Below the pieces are notes generated by a model. That model saw only the letters and a program-made list of their open reading frames with translations. It was not told where the DNA came from and ran no database searches. Shown here piece after piece: positions 1 to 7,975 of a DNA stretch of 64,000 bases. Each line of letters starts with the position of its first letter. The stretch's first letter is position 1. Position numbers and translations under genes: made by a program. This DNA comes from a virus, in IMG/VR virus record IMGVR_UViG_3300020202_000001, positions 62,001 through 126,000 of that record; one strand, 5' to 3'.

Positions 1-1
1 G

Positions 2-1252
2 ACGCCGCGGACCGTGAAGGTCGACGAGCGGTACGGGGACGTCAAATACTTCGCCCGCGTCGCCTACCACGCGATGCTGCCGGACGGCGGCCAGGTGTGG
101 GGCGACGGGTACGGGGCCGAGATCACGATGACCGGCGGCCGCATCCGCCTGTCCGCCCCGGGCGGCATCGACGTCACGCCGGGCACGGACTTCAACGTCC
201 TCGCCGGCCGCGACATCAACCTCCGCGCCCTCGAATCGTTCGACGCCTCGGCCGGCAAGAAGGACCTCCGGCTCAAGGGCCAGATGAACGTCCAGATCGT
301 CAGCAACAAGGCCGGCATCCTGCTGGAGAGCAAGGCCCCGACGTTCCTGGCCGAGTTCCGCGACAAGGTCGGCGAGGAGGTCGTCAGCGGCGGGATCGTC
401 CTGAAGGCGAAGGACTCGGCCGTCGTCGCGTACGGCGGCGACGTGTACCTCCGCACGGGCGGGTCCAACCTGCGGGCCGGGCAGATCGTGCTCGACGCCA
501 GCAAGGGCCGCGACACGGTGGCGATCAAGGGCACCACGGTCAACCACTACGCCCGGTCGAGCGTGAACCACTTCGTCGGCCCCGAGGGCGACAGCAGCAC
601 GGTGCGGGCCGCCTACTCGTTCAGCGAGAGCGGGGCCATCATCGACAAGCAGGTGTCGATCGGCGGGCAGCTCGGCGTGCTCGGCGGGGCCGTGTTCGAC
701 GGCGGCATCGTCAACCGCGACGGGTACGGGTCGGTCAACAACAACCCGTTCGTCGGCGACATCCCGGGCAGCGTGATCTCCGAGGCCGCCGGCGCGATCC
801 GCCAGGCGATCGAGGGGCTGAAGAAGGCCGGCAAGGAGTCCCACAAGGCGATGTTCCCGGACTGGCTCTACAAGGAGAAGCAGCCCGGGAACGACGACAC
901 GATCAAGGACCTGGAGTTCTCGTTCCGCGACAAGGAGGGCGGCCAGCAGTACCACGCGACCCAGTTCAAGTTCACCGAGAGCCGCTGGCAGATGATGGCC
1001 CGGCTCGGCGGCGGGTCCGGCGGCAAGGAGTGGGACGAGCCCAAGGTGACGTACCAGGGCCGCGAGCAGCTCCCGTACCCCGGCAAGCAGAAGTGGGAGG
1101 ACGAGCCGACCCTCCTGCAGCTCGACTCGTGGACGATGTTCGACGCGGCCAAGGGGCACGCGAAGGACCGCCCCGGGCCGTACGAGGACCCGAAGCTCGG
1201 CACCCTGACCCCCGTTCCGCCGAAGACCGGCTTCAAGGTCATCGGCGGCTGA
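2..1252 (+). CDS. Tail spike / central baseplate spike protein, C-terminal part (partial)
   Basis: The frame is open from the first bases of the window, so the N-terminus lies outside; a GTG at 14 is in frame but no ribosome site is seen. The visible ~416 residues are rich in short beta repeats with Gly, Asp and Asn turns (residues about 35-240), the pattern of the beta-helical gp5/VgrG-type spike that tips a contractile tail. The C-terminal third is polar, without recognisable domain. It is followed by tail-chaperone and tape-measure genes, which fits a tail location. The spike assignment rests on repeat character and neighbours, not on a diagnostic motif; another baseplate beta-structured protein is possible. 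Confidence 0.5.
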   Translation, partial: TPRTVKVDERYGDVKYFARVAYHAMLPDGGQVWGDGYGAEITMTGGRIRLSAPGGIDVTPGTDFNVLAGRDINLRALESFDASAGKKDLRLKGQMNVQIVSNKAGILLESKAPTFLAEFRDKVGEEVVSGGIVLKAKDSAVVAYGGDVYLRTGGSNLRAGQIVLDASKGRDTVAIKGTTVNHYARSSVNHFVGPEGDSSTVRAAYSFSESGAIIDKQVSIGGQLGVLGGAVFDGGIVNRDGYGSVNNNPFVGDIPGSVISEAAGAIRQAIEGLKKAGKESHKAMFPDWLYKEKQPGNDDTIKDLEFSFRDKEGGQQYHATQFKFTESRWQMMARLGGGSGGKEWDEPKVTYQGREQLPYPGKQKWEDEPTLLQLDSWTMFDAAKGHAKDRPGPYEDPKLGTLTPVPPKTGFKVIGG

Positions 1253-1274
1253 TCCAAAAACCGGTTTTGAGAAG
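1251..1274 (+). repeat. Dispersed AT-rich dyad, copy 1
   Basis: Sequence GATCCAAAAACCGGTTTTGA followed by GAAG. It starts inside the stop codon of the spike gene and ends 15 bases before the next start codon. The centre AAAACCGGTTTT is a perfect 12-bp palindrome. It stands out from the GC-rich surroundings and recurs at eight other sites in the window. Confidence 0.9.
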
Positions 1275-1289
1275 CAAGAGGAGACCCCC

Positions 1290-2525
1290 GTGGCAAAGAG
1301 CGTCCAACTGTCCCCCGGCCCGCGTCCCGGCGTCGCCCCCGTCGCCGCCCCGCCGCCCGTGTCCCAGCCCGTCAACCAGGGCGTGAAGCTGACCGGCCTC
1401 CCGCTGCCGACCGGCCGCGTGTTCGAGGCCCCGGCCGGCATGACGGAGCTGGAGCGAAACCAGCTGAAGCAGGTGGGCTGGGACGGCGGCAAGATCACGC
1501 CGGAGATGCAGGCGGCCGTGCAGGCGATGAACGCCGACGCCCGCGTCCGCCCGCCCGTGCCGATCGACCCGGCGACGCCGGCCGTCGACTTCCAGACCAA
1601 GGACATCAGCGAGCTGCCCCCGGAGGAGCAGCACCGGGCTCGCGCCCAGATCGCCGAGGCCCTGCAGTCCCAGCCGGCCACCGCCCACGTCGGCCAGCAG
1701 CCCCGGCTCCGCACCGGCGAGGTCCAGGCCGTGCAGCCCGGGCCGGCGCTGAACCCGCACGCCCAGAAGGTCGAGGAGGCGAAGATGATCCCGGTGGCGT
1801 ACGGGGAGCCGGCCCGCCCGGCCACCCGCCCGATCCCCGGGGCACCGACCGCCAAGGCCGTGAACCCCAAGGCCGCCAAGCCCGCCGCCCCGCAGTACCC
1901 GGTGGACCCGGCGGAGGCCGCCCGCTCGATCCGCACCGAGGACCCGATCGCCCCGATGGAGAACTGCCCGCACTGCGGGTGGGAGCTGGCCCGGCCGGAC
2001 ATCCCGGAGCCCGACTACACGGAGAAGATGGGCTTCCTGAGCACGCAGATGCTCGGCGACGGCAAGCCGTTCGTGAAGGTGTACGAGCTGCTCGGCGGCA
2101 ACCTGAAGCTGACGTTCCGCACGCTGACGATCCGCGAGGTCGACGCCTGCTACCGCCAGGCCAACCTCGACCGCGACCGGGGCGACGTCGAGAGCCAGTT
2201 CGACTGGACCGAGAAGGTGAACCGCTACCGGCTGTACCTGCAGCTGCAGCGGGTCCAGTCGGACAACTTCGACCACGACCTCCCGGACGGGCTGAGCAAG
2301 CTGACGAACCCGAACGCCGAGGCGTTCTGGGAGTTCCCCGAGGACGAGGAGCAGCCGCTCCGGCTGATCGAGAACTTCTACCTGGAGAACGTGCTGTCGA
2401 GCGAGTCGCTGTGCCGGATCGCCCAGCAGCACTGCGGCCGGTTCAACCGCCTGGTCGCCAAGCTGGAGGCGCAGGTCGACAACGATTCTTTCTGGAAGGC
2501 GACCGGGGAGCAGTCCTCGCAATAG
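1290..2525 (+). CDS. Probable tail assembly chaperone, upstream reading frame
   Basis: 411-aa protein. Residues about 1-215 are low-complexity, rich in Pro, Ala and Gln; a C-P-H-C-G-W zinc-knuckle-like motif sits near residue 229, followed by a helical polar C-terminal domain. The GTG start has a GAGGAG site six bases upstream. It lies two reading frames ahead of the tape-measure gene, the classic place for tail assembly chaperones, whose second product is usually made by a -1 frameshift near the 3' end; the next coding stretch here is in the -1 frame. The chaperone role is inferred from position and frame arrangement. The long Pro-rich N-terminus and zinc motif are unusual for the family, so a structural protein is an alternative. 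Confidence 0.5.
   Translation: MAKSVQLSPGPRPGVAPVAAPPPVSQPVNQGVKLTGLPLPTGRVFEAPAGMTELERNQLKQVGWDGGKITPEMQAAVQAMNADARVRPPVPIDPATPAVDFQTKDISELPPEEQHRARAQIAEALQSQPATAHVGQQPRLRTGEVQAVQPGPALNPHAQKVEEAKMIPVAYGEPARPATRPIPGAPTAKAVNPKAAKPAAPQYPVDPAEAARSIRTEDPIAPMENCPHCGWELARPDIPEPDYTEKMGFLSTQMLGDGKPFVKVYELLGGNLKLTFRTLTIREVDACYRQANLDRDRGDVESQFDWTEKVNRYRLYLQLQRVQSDNFDHDLPDGLSKLTNPNAEAFWEFPEDEEQPLRLIENFYLENVLSSESLCRIAQQHCGRFNRLVAKLEAQVDNDSFWKATGEQSSQ
2484..2495 (+). promoter_or_regulatory. Candidate -1 frameshift site
   Basis: GATTCTTTCTGG lies ten codons before the stop of the upstream frame. In that frame it reads GAT-TCT-TTC-TGG; slipping back one base gives TTC-TTT-CTG and leads into the downstream frame. 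Two adjacent T-ending codons are very unusual in this GC3-rich gene, which suggests selection on the nucleotides. It is not a textbook X-XXY-YYZ heptamer, so the exact slip point is uncertain. Confidence 0.4.
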
Positions 2526-2995
2526 AGGCTGCGGTCGAGGGCGTGGTCGACTTCAGGGTCGCCCGCGTCCTCGACCCGAAGTGGTGGCGGTACCTCAGGG
2601 TGAAGCTCGAAACCCTGGAGCGCCGAGGAAAGGAGAAGGCGGTCAACGCCGCGTTCGCCTACCACCTGGCCCTGGTCGCCAACAGCGGACTGACCGAGGA
2701 GAGCTTCGAGAAGTGTCAGGCGGCGGCGAAGGAGCGGTACTTCGATCTGCTCGGCACGATCCGCCCGTGGGAGGGCAAGAGCTTCGTGGAACGCAAGGCC
2801 GCGGAGTTCAAGGACGCCCGGCAGATGTACATCGACGCGACCGGGTTCGACCCGCTGGACCCGGCGTTCAAGGCGTACGAGGCCCAGCAGATCGAACGGC
2901 TGCTGGCCGGCGAGTTCGACATCGTGGACGAGGACGCCGAGGCCGAAGCGGCCGTGGTCGATCGCCTGCGGGCGAAGATTATGAAGGGAGCGTAA
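2492..2995 (+). CDS. Tail assembly chaperone extension (-1 frame)
   Basis: About 167 residues, helical and charged, starting around V-L-A-I-E-A-A and ending just before the tape-measure start. No ATG occurs near its beginning; a GTG at 2543 is possible but has a poor ribosome site. The likeliest route is a -1 frameshift from the preceding gene to make a long chaperone fusion, as in many tailed phages. The frame is also open far upstream, but that is expected by chance in GC3-rich DNA and is not evidence of coding. Independent initiation remains possible. Confidence 0.5.
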   Translation: MEGDRGAVLAIEAAVEGVVDFRVARVLDPKWWRYLRVKLETLERRGKEKAVNAAFAYHLALVANSGLTEESFEKCQAAAKERYFDLLGTIRPWEGKSFVERKAAEFKDARQMYIDATGFDPLDPAFKAYEAQQIERLLAGEFDIVDEDAEAEAAVVDRLRAKIMKGA

Positions 2996-2998
2996 GAG

Positions 2999-5900
2999 GT
3001 GGCCGAACAACGCGGACAACGCCTGATGCAGATGGCCGGGCAGTACGCGCCGGTCGCCAGCGGCCACCCGTTCACGCCCGACTTCGGGTTCGAGGGCACG
3101 CCCCTCGCCGACAACCCGCTGCTCGGGATGATCCTGCAGCCCATCGTCGGCAACCTGATGGGCAAGATGGGCATGGCCCCGATGGGGCTGAACGACCGCA
3201 ACGTGTTCGACACGCTCTCGAACCAGCGGTTCTACCGCCAGCAGCAGGACGTCCAGCGGCGGATGGCCGCGACCGACCAGGCGAGCTGGATGATGACGCT
3301 GCGGGGGATGGCCCACGTCACCGGTGCCCCGTGGGGTGCCGACCAGATGCGGGCCGCCCGGGGCATGACGGACGCGGCGGTGCACCTCGCGCCGACGCTG
3401 AACATGCTCGCGCCGGAGATCATGGACGAGATGGGCGGGTACCGCGGGTCGGCCGCCGTCATGGCCGCGCGGATGATGATGGCTGGGCGGTACCGCCTCG
3501 ACCCGGTGACCGGCAAGATGGGCCAGGCCCCCGAGCAGGTGGCCGCGCAGGCGCAGAAGCTGTTCGCCGACCTGTACGAGAACGGGAAGTTCAGCGACAT
3601 GCAGGGCGTCTCCGCCGGCCAGCTCGGCACGCTGTACGAGCAGCTGAGCCAGCGGGGGCTGATCGGCGGCAGCACGAAGACCCCGTACGACGAGGTCCGC
3701 GGGCTGGCCCGGAGCGACAAGAAGCTGTTCGACGACGCGCTGGACCGGATCGGGGCCAAGGGCACCGACGCGTCCAAGCTGACCAGCGACCAGCTCGACA
3801 AGCTGACGCTGGACCCGGCCGTGGCGGACAAGCTCCGCGGGTTCGACACCGAGAAGACGAAGAAGAGCCTGCAGGGCTACCTGCACGCGGTCAACGCGAT
3901 CAAGGACATCTTCGGCGACCTCGGGCGGCCGAACGCCCCGATGTCCGAGCTGATCGGCGCGCTGGAGGCGATGACGAACGGGTCGATCGGGCAGATCCAG
4001 CCCGGCCAGCTGAACATGCTGGTGCGGCAGACGCACCAGATCGCCCAGGCCACGGGCGTCAGCAACGACAACGCGATGGCGATGCAGGAGCACCTGAGCG
4101 GCCGGGCGCGGCAGATGGGGCTGGAGCCCGTCTTCGCCGTCACGGCCAACCAGGGCGGCATGGCGTTCGGGGCCGCGTTCCGCCAGCAGGGGCTGGAGCC
4201 GGCGTGGGGCCGGATGAACCCGGACCAGATGACGATGCTCGACGGCCAGCTCCGGCTGAACGCCGCCGCGTCCAAGTCCGCCCAGCGGGCCGGGCTCGCC
4301 CTGCGCCTGAACGAGCGGCTCGGCGGGTTCGACCCGAACTCCGACGCCGGCCGGTACGTCGCCGGGCTGAAGTCGGCCCAGGACACCGGGTACGACTACT
4401 GGATCGACGCCAACGGCGAGAAGCAGTCGCTCAACCTCGACCAGGCGGCGTTCACCCGGATCATGACCGCGACGGGCAAGGTCGACGCCGGCCAGCTCGG
4501 CAGCATGATGGGCCAGAAGTTCGCGAACCGGGAGTACGTCCAGCGGTACGGGGTCGAGGACGTGATCCGCCGGAGCCAGGGCAAGAAGGACGTGCAGCCG
4601 TGGGTCGGCAGCCAGCTGCAGGGCTTCCTGCAGGGCCAGCTCCGGCAGGCGGGCGTCGGCGACAAGGAGGCCCGGGCGTCGGCCGCCGCGATCGCCCAGA
4701 CGGCGGCCGCCGAGATCATGAGCATGGACCCGGCGGACTTCGCCAACAACGAGCGGCGGACGGCGAAGATCGGGGAGATCCTCCAGCGGAACCTCGCCGG
4801 CACCGAGGCGGGCAAGGCGCTGGGCGGGAAGCTCGGCGGGTTCGCCACCTCGACCGGCGAGAGCTTCTACGGGTTCTGGAGCGAGGTCACGCGGCTGAGC
4901 CCCGACTTCAGCTACCTCGGCAACGCTCAGAACATGTTCAACGCGTTCCACGAGACGACGACGACCGCCGGCACCCGCATCCAGACGACCGAGCGGATGA
5001 ACGCCCAGATCAAGACGGCCCTCGCCCCGCTCAACCGGGGCAGCATGGTCCGCCGCGCGATGGGCTACCTGCAGAACGCGAAGGAGGGCGACGCGGACCT
5101 GGCCAAGCTGGTCGCGACGGCCCTCGGCGGCGTGGAGGAGAAGGACGTCCGGGAGGGCGTGCTCCCGCAGTTCGCCGCGATCAAGCGGGAGCAGGAGGCC
5201 CTGGAGCAGCTCCAGCGGCAGCTCGTCAACGAGACCGACCCGACCAAGAAGGCGGAGCTGCGGCGGCAGTTCGAGGGCCGCGTCGCGACGCTGACCAACC
5301 AGGTGAACACGGCGGTCGACAAGCTCGGCCGGATGGGCGTGGTCGAGGGCGGGCTGAGCGTCGCCGACACGACCCGGGCGCTGAACCTGAACGGCCGGTC
5401 GGCCGAGTTCTCGAAGGAGATCGCCGGGCTGTTCACCGCCCCGACGTTCGACGCCGCCGGCAAGCCGGTCGGGCCGCCGGACGCGGTCGAGGTCCGCCGG
5501 CGGTTCGGCGAGTTTTGGAAGACCGAGAGCGGCAAGCTGTTCGGCGAGACGGCCCGCAGCCAGGGGTCGGCCGCGAGCGACGTCGCGCTCAAGCTGCTGA
5601 GCAGCCCCGAGTCGGTCGACCGCCTCGGGCTCGCCGGCGTCAAGCACGCCAAGCAGATCACCGAGTCGAACCAGGAGCTGCTGCGGCTGGCGGCCGTCCA
5701 CACGGGCGGCGACATCGGCAAGCTGGTCGCCGGCGACTTCGCCGCCACGATGCCGGCCAAGGAGCGGGAGGAGGTCGCCGAGCGGGTCCGCCAGCAGGTG
5801 GCCGCCCGCGACAAGGCCGTCAAGGAGATCTACGACCTCCAGCACAGGTCGGGCCGGACGTGGGACGCAAAGGCGACGGCCGCCGAGCTGGGCGTGTCCG

Positions 5901-6706
5901 AGGCCGACGCCCAGCTGGCCCACTCGATGGACCCGACCCAGGTGCGGGCGGCGCTGGCCGCCAAGGACCTGACGGGCGAGGCCCGCGCCCGGGCGGTCGA
6001 GAAGCTCGGCCCGAACGGCGAGGACATGATCCGGGCGGCCGGCGTGTACGAGCGGATGCGGGGCAAGGCGGCGGACGCGATGGCGGCCGAGCACATGGCC
6101 CCGGACAAGATGGCCCGCACCTTCCTGGAGCGGTACGGCGTCACCCCGGGCGAGACGGACGCCGAGCGGGAGCGGCTGCACAGCCTCGGGCGGATGCTCA
6201 AGACCGAGGCCGGGCAGGCCCTCTACTACGGCCTCACCACCGGGCAGGACTACCTCGCCGGCGTCGCCGAGCGGGGCGGGATCAAGGGGGCGAAGGGCGT
6301 CGAGCGGGTCGACGGCCTGTACCGCGAGTACCAGAAGCTCCTGCAGACGCCGGAGGCCGAGAAGGAGGGGGCCGAGCGGGCGTTCCGCGAGAAGTTCAAG
6401 CTCGGGGACAAGGACGACTACGCCCAGTTCCAGCGGGCGATGCAGCTCCAGGTCGAGACGGGCTTCATCCGGTTCGGCGACTCCGGGCTCGGCCAGCGGA
6501 CGGACTTCAACCTGGCGAAGGCGGAGGAGATGCTCGGCCGGAAGCTGGCGACCGGCCAGCTGAACGGCGAGGACAAGAAGGTCAAGGTCGAGTTCCCGAA
6601 CGGGATGACGATCACCGGCCGGCTGAAGGTCGACGGCACGCTCGACGCCCGCACCGAGGGGGCGAACACCCCCGGCGCGAACCACGCGAACACCGGAGGT
6701 AACTGA
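2999..6706 (+). CDS. Tail tape-measure protein
   Basis: 1235-aa, the largest protein of the tail-assembly block, predominantly alpha-helical with long charged stretches and Ala/Gln/Met-rich segments. Near the N-terminus is a Gly/Met-rich patch that could form the hydrophobic segment many tape-measure proteins carry. Length, composition and position right after the probable chaperone pair are typical of the protein that sets tail length and is packed in the tube. The GTG start is four bases after the preceding stop. No lysozyme or peptidase motif was recognised. Its function is inferred from size, composition and synteny. Confidence 0.75.
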   Translation: MAEQRGQRLMQMAGQYAPVASGHPFTPDFGFEGTPLADNPLLGMILQPIVGNLMGKMGMAPMGLNDRNVFDTLSNQRFYRQQQDVQRRMAATDQASWMMTLRGMAHVTGAPWGADQMRAARGMTDAAVHLAPTLNMLAPEIMDEMGGYRGSAAVMAARMMMAGRYRLDPVTGKMGQAPEQVAAQAQKLFADLYENGKFSDMQGVSAGQLGTLYEQLSQRGLIGGSTKTPYDEVRGLARSDKKLFDDALDRIGAKGTDASKLTSDQLDKLTLDPAVADKLRGFDTEKTKKSLQGYLHAVNAIKDIFGDLGRPNAPMSELIGALEAMTNGSIGQIQPGQLNMLVRQTHQIAQATGVSNDNAMAMQEHLSGRARQMGLEPVFAVTANQGGMAFGAAFRQQGLEPAWGRMNPDQMTMLDGQLRLNAAASKSAQRAGLALRLNERLGGFDPNSDAGRYVAGLKSAQDTGYDYWIDANGEKQSLNLDQAAFTRIMTATGKVDAGQLGSMMGQKFANREYVQRYGVEDVIRRSQGKKDVQPWVGSQLQGFLQGQLRQAGVGDKEARASAAAIAQTAAAEIMSMDPADFANNERRTAKIGEILQRNLAGTEAGKALGGKLGGFATSTGESFYGFWSEVTRLSPDFSYLGNAQNMFNAFHETTTTAGTRIQTTERMNAQIKTALAPLNRGSMVRRAMGYLQNAKEGDADLAKLVATALGGVEEKDVREGVLPQFAAIKREQEALEQLQRQLVNETDPTKKAELRRQFEGRVATLTNQVNTAVDKLGRMGVVEGGLSVADTTRALNLNGRSAEFSKEIAGLFTAPTFDAAGKPVGPPDAVEVRRRFGEFWKTESGKLFGETARSQGSAASDVALKLLSSPESVDRLGLAGVKHAKQITESNQELLRLAAVHTGGDIGKLVAGDFAATMPAKEREEVAERVRQQVAARDKAVKEIYDLQHRSGRTWDAKATAAELGVSEADAQLAHSMDPTQVRAALAAKDLTGEARARAVEKLGPNGEDMIRAAGVYERMRGKAADAMAAEHMAPDKMARTFLERYGVTPGETDAERERLHSLGRMLKTEAGQALYYGLTTGQDYLAGVAERGGIKGAKGVERVDGLYREYQKLLQTPEAEKEGAERAFREKFKLGDKDDYAQFQRAMQLQVETGFIRFGDSGLGQRTDFNLAKAEEMLGRKLATGQLNGEDKKVKVEFPNGMTITGRLKVDGTLDARTEGANTPGANHANTGGN

Positions 6707-6708
6707 AC

Positions 6709-7179
6709 ATGCCGATCCTCTTCGACGGAGCCCCGGGCCGCGTGATCGCCCTGCAGGACCCGGCCCTGCAGGGCGTGGTCCCGCTCGTGAAGCCGAACCC
6801 GGCGATCACGTTCCAGGGGCAGAAGAGCCTCATCACCCGGCTGACGATCGCCCAGGAAACGAACCACCAGTTCCTGCACGCGCTCGGCGGCGACATCTTC
6901 ATCTACGTGTTCGGCGACCGCATCGGCCAGCTGACGATCTCCGGCCTGGCCGTCAGCAAGGACTGCGACGGCGGGGGCGACAGCGAGCACGGGTTCGAGA
7001 AGATGCTGAAGTATTACAAGGACAACAAGCTGTCCAAGCGCCGCGAGCCGATGACCGTGATGATCGGGCAGACGCCCGTCACCGGGTTCCTCGGCGGGAT
7101 GACGGGCGGCGTGTTCGACCACAAGCTGCTCCTGATGCAGTGGGACCTGACGCTCTTCCTGCTGCCGGAAAGGGACTGA
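6709..7179 (+). CDS. Small tail protein, unknown (tape-measure adjacent)
   Basis: 156-aa mixed alpha/beta protein starting two bases after the tape-measure stop, with GGAGG upstream of its ATG. The middle contains a short hydrophobic beta segment (residues about 60-75) followed by a basic stretch. In contractile-tail phages the slot between tape measure and hub often holds an LysM-like or gp53/gp48-type baseplate-tube adaptor; nothing in the sequence proves which. It is likely a virion or tail-assembly protein by context. Confidence 0.55.
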   Translation: MPILFDGAPGRVIALQDPALQGVVPLVKPNPAITFQGQKSLITRLTIAQETNHQFLHALGGDIFIYVFGDRIGQLTISGLAVSKDCDGGGDSEHGFEKMLKYYKDNKLSKRREPMTVMIGQTPVTGFLGGMTGGVFDHKLLLMQWDLTLFLLPERD

Positions 7180-7180
7180 C

Positions 7181-7975
7181 GTGTACAACCACCTGCGCAC
7201 GCTGCTGCTGAACCAACACCCCGCCGCCCCCGACTGGGCGATCGGCGAGGAGGCCGTGCCGGCGACGTTCCGGCCGGTCAACCTGCCCGCGTACCTCGAC
7301 GAGGTGCGAGCCAGGCTGTTCGGCGTCGCCCCCGACCGGTCGATGCTGAACTACCGGCTCGCCCAGTACACCCGGCTGCTGCACGCGTCGGCGCTGGGCC
7401 AGTACGTCTACGACCTCGACCCCCGCGTGACGTACCTCGGCACCGACCGCACGGACCTGTTCGGCACGGCCGCGTTCGAGCCGGCCGTCACGCAGACCAA
7501 GGGCCGCCGCCCGCTGGTCGTGCAGGGCGACCCGGCCGCCCCGGACCCGACCGGGCAGTCCTACCACGCGTACCGGATCGAGCAGCTCGACGGCGACACG
7601 ATCTCGGTCGGCGAGGACCACCCGACTTCCAAAAACCGGCTTTTGGATCTCGCGTTCGCCGGCGGGCTGTCGGCCCCGGTGCCGCTCGGTGACAGCGGGT
7701 ACGTCGCCCTGGTCCCGCAGGAGGCGGCCGGCACGCGGTGGCAGGTTACGTTCCACGCCCGCCCGCAGTGGGACCTCGGGCAGATCGCGGCCGCCCTCCG
7801 CGTCAGCGGGGAGCCGACGCTGCTGCAGCTGTTCGGGGCCGCCCCGGCGGAGCCGTTCCTGACGTTCCGCGACCTGTTCTTCGACCACCCGGAGCTGCCG
7901 TACCGCCTCGGCGGCCTGCTGCTCGCGGTGGCCTACCGCTCGGACGCCGTCTGGAGGGCCAATGGCCAGGGATAA
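7181..7975 (+). CDS. Tail/baseplate protein, unknown, carrying an in-frame dyad repeat
   Basis: 264-aa protein; the GTG start lies one base after the preceding stop with AAAGGGA upstream. Residues about 1-60 are helical and the rest is beta-rich. Its C-terminus overlaps the next gene by 14 bases. A copy of the dispersed dyad (7627-7650) is read in frame as a short Thr-Ser-Lys-Asn-Arg-Leu-Leu stretch near residue 152, apparently a loop. Probably a baseplate or tail-hub accessory protein given its neighbours; no family recognised. Confidence 0.6.
   Translation: MYNHLRTLLLNQHPAAPDWAIGEEAVPATFRPVNLPAYLDEVRARLFGVAPDRSMLNYRLAQYTRLLHASALGQYVYDLDPRVTYLGTDRTDLFGTAAFEPAVTQTKGRRPLVVQGDPAAPDPTGQSYHAYRIEQLDGDTISVGEDHPTSKNRLLDLAFAGGLSAPVPLGDSGYVALVPQEAAGTRWQVTFHARPQWDLGQIAAALRVSGEPTLLQLFGAAPAEPFLTFRDLFFDHPELPYRLGGLLLAVAYRSDAVWRANGQG
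7627..7650 (+). repeat. Dispersed AT-rich dyad, copy 2 (inside a gene)
   Basis: TTCCAAAAACCGGCTTTTGG then ATCT. This copy has the best arms, TCCAAAA and TTTTGGA around ACCGGC. Unlike most copies it is inside a coding sequence, in frame, with no start codon nearby. Confidence 0.8.

Noticed and set aside
14-1252. Complete gene starting at the GTG at 14
   Set aside because: The frame is open to the window edge and no ribosome site precedes the GTG, so it is treated as partial.
1251-1274. Insertion-sequence end or transposon inverted repeat
   Set aside because: Copies are solitary, share orientation, lack target duplications and have no transposase nearby.
2378-6685. Very long antisense open frame opposite the tape-measure gene
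   Set aside because: Arg/Leu/Val-rich shadow caused by GC-rich third positions; no ribosome site and the sense strand has a convincing product.
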